This document shows positions 56,039-64,000 of a DNA stretch of 64,000 bases, piece by piece; position 1 is the first letter of the stretch, and each line of letters begins with the position of its first letter. The position numbers and the translations under genes are program-made. Source of the stretch: Thalassia testudinum. Lineage: Eukaryota; Streptophyta; Magnoliopsida; Alismatales; Hydrocharitaceae. The stretch spans positions 128,658,001 through 128,722,000 of the forward strand of contig JAZHRO010000036.1 in the NCBI GenBank assembly GCA_037157565.1. Reading direction: 5' to 3'. A model generated the notes under the pieces. The model had not been told where the DNA came from. It worked only from the letters and a program-made list of their open reading frames with translations, and searched no databases.

Positions 56039-58795
56039 TGTTACAACTCGAAACCGGCCCCTCGTGGAGCCCAGGAATGGCTCGCCTCGACTAACCTCAA
56101 GACCCAGTCATCCAATGAGAAACAAACCAAATGCAAGGATAAACATTTCCACAAACCACACATGCAACATAGCTATGCAAATAAGAAAAAGGCAACAACA
56201 GAAAGGAGAACAGAGTTCAAAAAGAACAACACTCCAATGGCGGAAAAATAAAGTTCACTACCTACCCATCACAACTAAAGTAGAAAGGACATAAACAATA
56301 ACAGGTTCCAACATATACCAGAAATACTCACTAACAGTAACTAACGTCCCTGAAATGGAAAGGGGAAAGAACAAACTACTGCTGGGTTCGACTGGACCCA
56401 ACACCTTCTATAGCCGGTGGCGCTGGCTGCTCAAATCCCTGACTTGAACATGTTTATGTATATCTATGGTCAGCTAATGCTGAGTAGAGTGGCACATAAG
56501 AACATTAAATGCATTTAAACATGAAGGAAAAGCGGTAAACTATTCATGCATCTTTCCAGTTATTCATTTTCATCTGTTTAATTTTATAATCAACTATGTG
56601 TTTCTGATTCAGTTATTCTAGTAAGGGTCCACAACATTGCTTATTCCACATGTTACCTAAGAGAACAATCTTGACGTAGTCTTCCCGTGATGTAGGATGC
56701 CCACGTGGCACTCTCTTCGCCGAGAGAGTACCCTGTGGTAGCTCTACACTGGATCTACCACCCTGAGGTCATGGTTGCGACGTAGCTATGTCTATAGCAC
56801 GCATGGTAAACGCACGGGTAGTTACCCTGCACTGGCACACGGTCAGTCCTTTCCGATAGTGGGTACACCCAAACGTACAACATAGAATAGAACAGGGGCC
56901 TCACCCCTCAACAGTCCACGTACCCATGCTCGACTATCTCAGTTTGCCCAGTGGGCCTCACAGGAGTCAGTGTAGGGAGGCCAATCCTAACCCTGGGTCC
57001 CAACCTAAGGGATGGCTAGCTCTCTCCCTACACAAAGGTGTCAGTAGCTCTCCTAGGTACTACGTACGCAAGGGCTAGCCTATTCTCTCTACACTAGGGG
57101 TGATTAGCTCTCCTCGATACGTGTGTACATGAGGGCCAGCTCACACCCAAGTTAAAGCTCAACTAACAGTCATGCCTCACAATAAGCAAATTATTCTGTA
57201 AGCATCAGAGTTTCCATGTCACAGTACTTAAGCTATCTTTTTAGTTCCCCATAGGGTTCATTCATAGTACTCGTCTCATTCCAATGCACGACATGTATCT
57301 CTATTCACATTTTGGTTTCTTATTCATATAACAAGTAGCTCGTGATTCAACAGGACAAGCAATCATCACATCAATTTAAGTATTCAATTACTTACAGTAG
57401 GGAATTTAACCACATGCATTCTCAATTTATAGCAAGCAAGGTTCATGCATCGAATATAAACATTCACATTCTTAGTCCTAGGATTCATCTCATGTCCTAG
57501 GTTTCAAGCAGATATTTCTAATTTATCATGCACTTTAATAATTTAAACCACAGGAGTAGAGAGGACCACTCTACCAAAGTGTACGGGGGTTATGGGGGCA
57601 CAAACGGTGGATCCCGAGGTCTCCGTAGGTCTCGTGTGTACTACAGATGGAGACCTATTCCAAACAGTTGATCAAACCAAACATTAACATCATTGACCAA
57701 TATTCAATTATGTCAAAGAAGCTCAAAACAGTATGGAAACGACACTAACATGTAGGAAATTCCGAAAGAAAACCAACGGTACTTCGTTTGTGCAAAACCA
57801 ACTTCATTAGGCCATGAACCAACCCAAACATGTGTACTCTGACCAAAATTAGACGTATGGGGTGAGTCCCAGATGTCTTAAACGAGCTCAGGATCTCACC
57901 TTGCATTCTTGAGTCTGCTCCTGTCGTTTGTTGCCCTTTAGAGCCTTCCGACGGTATCTCCGAACATCTGACACTTCTCCTGGTCGTCTGGGAGAGCAGT
58001 CGGACGTTTGACACTATTCCCAGACATCCTAAAGCACCTCAAACGTTGCGTTAATGTGCCTTCCCAACATCTCTAGTACCTACACACATACGCGCAGCAG
58101 AGCATGACCCTGAACAACTATCGTGGTACGTATGCATGGCATAGAGCTCGGGCTGAGAAATACCTTGGCACCCTGTGTGCTACCAAACGTCCGGAGCTCC
58201 CTCTGGACGTTCGATGATCCCTCCAGACATCTGGTAAACGTCGCAGATGTCTGATATCGTGAAAAAATGATGCCCGTAGAACCTCCTCGCGAGCTCTCCT
58301 CTCCTCGTGAAGCTCTCCTCCCGCGCCTGGAGCTGCAGCAGCTCCCCGCAATGGTGCCGTAGCAACCTCGAGCCCTCCACAAGCTCCTTCGGCCGCTCCA
58401 CTTGTACAACCTCACCCTCTCCTCTGTGCTCCTCCTGCTTCTTGCTCTCTCTCTCCTTCTTCCTCACTCATGTTGGCTACAGGGAATGAAGGAGAAGGTG
58501 GAGGGGGGGATGATTGGGTGTCGTTGGGGGATGGAGAGAGTGAAAGAGTGGGGAAGGTGTTTTATAGGGAGGAGGTAAGGTTTGGGTATGGAGTGGGGTA
58601 TGGAGTGGGGTAAGGTGGGGTCAGGAAAATTATGCCCGACCCCATAGAAAAATCTCAAGGGTGTTGGAATTGTGCAAGACCCCTCCCACAAGTCACAAGC
58701 TACACATGAGGTCTTTTTGGAGTACATAAAATTTACAAGAAAACCCCTAAAATTCTAGAAAAAACCCAAATGACCCTTGGTAAAGGCCATTTTAC
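56039..58795 (-). repeat. Element B 5' LTR
   Basis: About 2.76 kb; the uninterrupted sister of 1-1649 plus 16862-17805. The outer border is set by alignment with 17805 and is uncertain by a few bases. It contains degenerate CCAGAYGTCTGG-type motifs around 57870-58260. Position 57866-57870 (GTCCC) is the empty counterpart of the A insertion site. ORFs are chance frames. Confidence 0.85.
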
Positions 58796-60430
58796 TTCAG
58801 GTAGCTCATTCTAGTGTACTTAGTTTGTATATGAACTGACTCACTTTGCTTACCACATGCGCTATATCAGGCTTTGTGACAATGATATATTGTAGCTTCC
58901 CTACTCAACATCTGAATTTCCTAGCATTAACTTACTTCGACCCATCTTCATATAGATGCATGCTAGGGTCCATGGGAATAGAAGCGGGCTTGGCCTTTAG
59001 TTTGTTAGTCTCCCAGAGTAAATCTGCTACATACTTTCTCTGAGAAAAAACTACTTCACACTCATTCTGAGCCACCTCAATTCCAAGGAAATAAAGGAGT
59101 GGACCTATGAAAGTAGAATTTGCACTCACATAATAACATTGGCCAATAGATCATAACACCTGTAATCTTTTTGTATTTTTAAGTACGCAACAAAGACACA
59201 CTTGACTACTCAAGGAGCTAACTTATCCATGTTGGGTCCATGGAGGTGCACAAATGCTACAAATCCGAATACCTTGGGCGGAACTCCAAAGAGCTTACAA
59301 TTTAGAAATAGAATCAACTAAGGGATCCACTCATCCATAACGATAAATAGCATCCTATTGATGAGATATCATATAATGAGCATCGCATCTCACCAGTTTG
59401 AAATATATACACTATTCTGGATCACAAGTGTATGTGCCATGTCCAAAATACGATGATGTTTCCTCTTAACCACACCATTATGTTGTAATGTGTAAGGACA
59501 ACTTGTTTGATGAATATTCCCACATTCCTTGTAGAAGGTATGGAGAGAATATGTGCAAAACTTCTAGGCATTATCAAATCAAATGGTCTTTACATTGGCT
59601 CCAAATTGGTTCTTCATCTCTACTAGATAGGTTTTGATCATGTCACCTGCTTCTAACTTCGATTTTAATAGGTGCACGCATACTAATCGAGGGAAATCAT
59701 CCACAGCAACCAAATAGAATCTGTGACCTACATGATCTAGAACATGATTAGGTCCCCTTATATCCAAGTGAAGTAATTGAAATATAGACTCTGAGCTCTA
59801 TTGTTGTTGCCTTGGAAATGAGCTCCCATGATATTTTCCTAAATGACAAGCCTTGCATTGAAAAGTAGCTGTAGGTGGAATCTATGTTATCACACATTGG
59901 AGCTTAGGCAATGGAAGATGATCAAATCAGAGATGACATAAATAACTAGATGATCCACTTGAAGGAAGCAACACATGCCCTACATATGGTGACTACAAAA
60001 GGCAATAGGTGCCCTCTTCTTCACGCCCATAACCAATTAGTTGACCAGTCAGTATGCATGTCTTGAAATGTAAGCGACATTGCATCAAATATTGCCCTGC
60101 AATTCAACTCTTTTATAATTTTACTAACAGAGTGTAGATTTAAAGGGAAATAGGAAGCAAGAAGAATGTTCTCCGATTGTATGTGTGCGGCAAGTTGTAC
60201 TTCTCCCTAACCAATAATTAGAGAATGCTTTCCATCAACTTCCAATATGGTTCTTCCCGATCAGATTGGTAGCTTGGAAAGCTTTCTATTTGTCACCACT
60301 TATATTCTAACATGCACTCGAGTCGACTAGCTAATCTATGTCCTTGATTGCACAGCAAAAATACACCAACAATTGTGCCATCTTGTGCTATTTCCTAGCA
60401 TTACCAGTGCATGTTAGGTAGACATAGTCG
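58796..60430 (-). pseudogene. pol: Decayed Ty1/copia pol remnant
   Basis: Read on the minus strand from 60430: a protease-like LVDSSA (near 60330), pre-integrase region with ENILLASYFPLNLHSVSKI (near 60150), HLGKYHGSSFPRQ, integrase DIRGPNHVLDHVGHRFYLVAVDD (59767 onward), TSCPYTLQHNGVVKRKHR (near 59500), VFGFVAFVH..KCVFVAYLKIQKDYRCY (near 59270-59160), then a jump to the RT end LLYFLGIEVAQNECEVVFSQRKYVADLL and GKLQYIIVTKPDIAHVVSKVSQFI (59129-58800). Most of the RT is deleted, and there are many stops. The order PR-IN-RT identifies Ty1/copia. No LTRs were found; the left end is cut by the B insertion. Confidence 0.88.
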
Positions 60431-61240
60431 CATTTGTAAAAATACACGCATGCATGCATTTATTTGAGAGGGGAGGAGAGTGAAATAAATGGCCTTGTAA
60501 TTAACAAATTCCTCAAGTGCTGCCTCGCAAAATTTCCATCTTTATTTTTATTTTTATTTGAATTTCTTCTCTGCGGCTACAAAGCATGGCAGCCTCCTCT
60601 TCACGCCATTCCTTGCTCAAGCTCACCCTGAAGCCGCATGCACAGCCATGCATAGCCAGGGCATGGCTGTGCATGCCTCTTTCTTCTTTGAAAAGGGCAC
60701 GGCTTCCTTCTTTGAGCGGAGCCTGGTCCACCTCACACACATCACCTTCTTCTCCAGGCCATTTCCTCCCCTTTCCCCTCCATATGCAGCCTCTCCTCCT
60801 TCTGAGGAGCCACTCTACGGGCAGGAGCAGCTCACAGTGGTGCACAACCACCACTGTGAGTCCCACCACCGCCCAGCTCATCAAAGAGCCGGTGGGCGTG
60901 GTGGTCTTCTCTTCTCTGAATTCGTCATTCATCCATTTCCGCCATTGGAGCAAGAGCTTCAAGCTTTGAAGCTCAAGCTCCGCAGCAGCAGCAGCAGCAA
61001 TGCAGGCCACCGCTCACGCTTGCAGGCTACCCTCACCCCTCTCCACGAGCCCTGTCGCGAATCGCCTCTCCGCAAGCCAGCAGCCGACACAGCTTCTCCA
61101 CGTGTGCTCCAAGCCGCTCTACACCTCCCGCACTCATAGAACCGGACACGCCCAGCTATAGCCACTGTTCACGCTAGTCAGCGGAACACTGTGGCTACAG
61201 TGCGGAGACCGGTAAGTTTCTCACTTATCCGGTCACTCGG
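60431..61240. other. GC-rich segment without recognised gene
   Basis: Both strands have overlapping ORFs of 165-193 codons (60513-61010 minus and 60558-61139 plus), rich in Ser, His, Pro or Trp/Glu, with no motif I recognise; overlapping frames on both strands suggest composition rather than coding. It could be leader or LTR sequence of the neighbouring copia element. Confidence 0.4.
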
Positions 61241-61268
61241 CACGCCGCAACCTGCACTAGCCCGCGCC

Positions 61269-61500
61269 CGCATCCCACCTCGAGCCCGCTCCAGTGCCCG
61301 CCCGCGCGTCTGCATTTGCTCGCATACGCCCGCCCGCTTCAGCATCTGCATGCGCTCGCTCCCTTCGTCCGCATCCCGCCTCGAGCTCGCTCCAGCGCTC
61401 GCCTGCACATCTGCGTTTTCCCACGTATGCCTGCTTCCTTCAGCGTCTGCATGCGCCCACTCCCTTCGCCCGCGTACGCCCGTCCGCTTCAGCACCCGCC
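61269..61500. repeat. 101-bp tandem repeat, about 2.3 units
   Basis: Units start at 61269 and 61370 (CGCATCCC.CCTCGAGC) and a partial third spans about 61470-61500. They are GC-rich and pyrimidine-biased. Confidence 0.8.
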
Positions 61501-61658
61501 TCACCGTGTAGTGCAGTGCGCTGCGGCCTCTCTCCCTCACCCTCACTCCCTCCAGTGTGCATGTCTTCGTGTGCCTACACGCAGTGCGGTGCGCTATGGC
61601 CATCAGACGACGCCCTGAGGACGCGGATGACTTAACTCCAGCATTCTTCACTCAGCAG

Positions 61659-62190
61659 GCGCTCTCCCTCTCTCTCTCTCTCACAGCACTCTCTCACACT
61701 CTCTGCACACACATACACACACACACTCACACTCTCGCACACACACACTCTCACTTATACATTAATATATACTTATATATATATACATACATATATATAT
61801 CTATATATTTTTATACATATATATATACTTATATCTATACATATAGTAGTACCTATATACCTAAGTATTAGTATACATACATACATATATATATATACTT
61901 ATCTATATATATATACATATATATGTACATATATACATATATTTATATACGTATAAATATATAAATATATATATATATATCTATATATATATTATTACCT
62001 ATATAACTAAGTATAAGTATATATACATATATATCTATAACTATATATACATATATATATATATACATATCTATCTACATATATCTATATATATATATAC
62101 ATATATACATATATAATATATATTTATAACCATATATATATTTACATATAGATATATATTTACAGATATATATATATATTTTTTCATATC
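61659..62190. repeat. Compound microsatellite: CT, CA, then a long TA-rich array
   Basis: A (CT)n run at about 61659-61685, (CA)n-rich 61700-61755, then about 430 bp of TATA/TACATA variants to 62190. A further short TA run lies at 62399-62432. Confidence 0.95.
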
Positions 62191-62398
62191 GCCTACCATA
62201 AGTTGTGTCGTGGGAATATCTGCACCAGTTGCTGATATTCCTCGATACACGCATACAGAAAGCGTGTTCGCACTCATCTTCCACCCATCCACCTTACATT
62301 CCATGCGGCACTTCGTCCTGTTGGTTGCATCTTCCTAGATGACGACCGACTTGACACCGTGCTACACGCCATATCCACCTCCACCCCCACCCCTTTAT
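62191..62398. other. Unique island between microsatellites, no recognised gene
   Basis: About 200 bp of ordinary base composition. The minus strand has a frame of about 45 codons before it runs into the TA array (62304 downward, MECKVDGWKMSANTLSV..), which I cannot assign to a family. Confidence 0.3.
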
Positions 62399-62520
62399 AC
62401 ATATATAATATATACCTATATATATACTATATTTACTTTATTTCTGCTTCTCTTTCCTGCCAGTAAAAAGATAAAAAAATATACAAAAAAGAAAAGATAA
62501 TCCTTGACTTGCAGGTACTC

Positions 62521-62600
62521 AGTCTTGCGAATAGCAAGACTAGTTTTGGAACCCTAATTTGGCTCAAAGCCAAGAACCTGATTTTGAGGGTGTACCTCAA
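62521..62600. other. Three tandem small hairpins
   Basis: Perfect stems AGTCTTGC/GCAAGACT (62521-62541, 5-nt loop), TTGGCT/AGCCAA (62559-62573, 3-nt loop) and TTGAGG/CCTCAA (62584-62600, 5-nt loop), separated by 17 and 10 nt. A CTTCCCTGAGTTCGATCCTAGG block at 62711-62732 resembles the U5 of the C/D/E LTRs, so this may be a retroelement end. Confidence 0.7.
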
Positions 62601-62739
62601 TGAAAAAAACTATCAGAAAAAAATCTTAAATAGAAAAACACCAAAAACATAATAAGCGAACGGAAGAGATTTGTTGTAGGAAAGGCGTAGAAACTCATTC
62701 ACTTCTAATCCCACTTCCCTGAGTTCGATCCTAGGCCTA

Positions 62740-64000
62740 AAAGTGACCAAGATAAAATCAAGTAGGCCAGGTAAAAAATTTTATAAAGAGATGGTTAGGA
62801 TTGATTTAGGTTAACCACTATACACATTTCAACGATAAAATCACCATATTAACACAACCTGTCTGGGCCTGACCATAGCCTCTTTTCAGTCCTCCACCTT
62901 AAATTGACAAGCAATGTTAGTTTGGAATGTATCACACTACCAGAGTCTTTGGGTCATTGTATCATATTCTATTTTAGGAATAGTAACTATCTCATGCACC
63001 AACTCTAGTATAGTAAAGGCTCAATCTTCAGTCAAAGGATGCCCATACACCATGCATTGGGACATAGTATGCCTTTAGCCCCCATGACCATGTCCATGCC
63101 CATATGTGGATGGTAATCTACTTCTCCTCTTCCCTTGAGAGGTTGTTATAGCACCCATATGCCCTTGAGACCTTGCAAGCCTTCTTGAATGCTTTGATTC
63201 AATAAAAGTATGTTTCTTGCCAAGTCTTCTGATGACAAAATCGATCCCATCAACCATCATAGCTGGGTTGATGATAGGATTTTCGAACTCCCCTTGGTTC
63301 CCATCTTCGTGAGCAGGTTTGTAAATAATTTTGGAATACATACTCTAATTTGATCAGAGTCCAAAGGTGCACAAAATAGCAGTAGATGGAACAACTTAGG
63401 TTATTAAGAGTAGAAATCAATTACCAAACCATAAGAGTAGTTCGATGGCCTTAAGAACTCTCTTCAAAATAGTGGAGGTGTAAGATACATAGCATCAACA
63501 ACACTGGTAGCCTCCACAAGATCAGTTGGCAAAGGTTAAACAACTAATAGGCGGTGCCATTGGACTCCTACAATGGAACAAGAGGTTGCTACGACCTTAG
63601 GTGTGCTAGCATGGTGGATGTATGGCCACTCATCTCATTAGAGGCTCCAAAACTGATGCCTACAAGAGTCGTTGCTACTCAGAACCAACGTTAGGCTCTA
63701 TATATGGTCATCAGAGCCAAAGGTGGCATTTCTATTTATCGGTTGATGCTTCGTTGATCGGTGCCAGGGTAGATGTCCGATGAAGAGGCTGCCCTTAGGC
63801 TTCAAGCCCTAGGAGAAGAGAAGAAAAGGCAATCCTTTCTTTTTCAAACTTGTGCACAAGTTCCAAGAATCAAAGAAACTCCTAGCAAAATTATTTGGTG
63901 GGGAAGAAAGAAGGGATAGACTGAGGAGATATCGAGTTCTTACCTAGGGCCACTCCTCTGACACATTGAAAACAAATGATCTATTCTCTATGCAAACCCT
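62740..64000. other. Right end of window, no recognised gene
   Basis: I see no LTR, domain or RNA gene. One minus-strand frame of 88 codons (63341-63075; MYSKIIYKPAHEDGNQGEF.., with a GHGHGHGG end) has no family resemblance that I can name and could be a fragment of a decayed element. Confidence 0.3.

Larger units (their letters stand above)
1..58795 (-). mobile_element. Element B: old Tekay/Del-type Ty3/gypsy retrotransposon, split by nested insertions
   Basis: Reading the minus strand from 58795 downward gives 5' LTR, an initiator-Met primer site, gag, zinc knuckle, protease, RT, RNase H, integrase, chromodomain and 3' LTR. Pieces are at 58795-56039, 56038-55761, 53658-50572, 19474-17806, 17805-16862 and 1649-1; the gaps are elements F, C and A. 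Window position 1 aligns with 56106 in the sister LTR, so about 67 bp of the 3' LTR lie outside the window. Coding pieces carry many stops and frameshifts, so B is dead. It is the oldest layer because everything else up to 58795 lies inside it. The chromodomain plus the tRNA-Met(i) primer site point to the Tekay/Del chromovirus lineage; the lineage is inferred from family knowledge, the order is seen directly. Confidence 0.88.

Noticed and set aside
60558..61139. A 193-codon plus-strand ORF overlapping a 165-codon minus-strand ORF
   Set aside because: Overlapping frames on both strands with low-complexity composition and no recognisable domain; treated as unassigned.
61207..61234. A GACCGG..CCGGTC hairpin containing GTAAG
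   Set aside because: A single small inverted repeat in GC-rich DNA with no second copy or context to support a function.
1..64000. CRISPR arrays, tRNA or rRNA genes, bacterial-type operons
   Set aside because: None seen. tRNA-like similarity is limited to primer binding sites, and the repeats are LTRs, tandem repeats or microsatellites of a plant genome.

Overview
The window is plant nuclear DNA made almost entirely of nested LTR retrotransposons; I see no ordinary host gene. The evidence for a seed plant, probably an angiosperm, is the mix of lineages: chromodomain Ty3/gypsy elements primed by initiator tRNA-Met (Tekay/Del type), Athila-type Ty3/gypsy elements primed by a tRNA-Asp-like site, very long Tat-like LTRs, and a decayed Ty1/copia element. 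I cannot name the species.

Layout. Positions 1-58795 are one old minus-strand chromovirus, element B, broken open by later insertions. Its 5' LTR is at 56039-58795. Its 3' LTR is at 17805-16862 and 1649-1, and about 67 bp of it lie beyond the left edge. Element A (1650-16861, plus strand, same broad lineage) sits inside B's 3' LTR, and A's gag is split by G (5487-9926), a 4.4 kb Tat-like solo LTR with target duplication CTCGG. Element C (19475-50571, plus strand, Athila-type) sits in B's RNase H/integrase region. C is split in turn by D (24593-36175, an Athila-type element with a long open pol, target duplication ACTGC) and by E (37101-44844, target duplication GTAAG). Element F (53659-55760, target duplication ATCGA) is a 2.1 kb solo LTR in B's gag. 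From 58796 to about 60430 there is a decayed minus-strand copia pol. From 60431 to the right edge I find GC-rich unassigned DNA, a 101-bp tandem repeat, a large AT microsatellite, three tandem hairpins and otherwise unrecognised sequence. Nesting order and LTR divergence agree: the two LTRs of D and of E differ at about 6 of the first ~230 bases by my hand count, while those of A and C differ about three times as often.

How the parts may work together. D keeps protease, reverse transcriptase, RNase H and integrase motifs in one long frame. E has the same type of LTR, primer site, leader and 3' noncoding block as C and D, but its whole gag-pol is replaced by an unrelated open reading frame. 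That frame has a Tyr/Ser/Pro-rich N-terminus and an acidic C-terminal part. It begins immediately after a conserved leader splice acceptor. E therefore looks like a non-autonomous partner mobilised by an Athila-type helper and carrying an unrecognised protein. The C/D/E group also shares a putative ~1 kb leader intron with a 58-60 nt upstream exon, an array of small hairpins after pol, duplicated polypurine-like tracts, and palindromes in U3 and at the LTR start. These shared noncoding structures and E's ORF are the most interesting content of the window.
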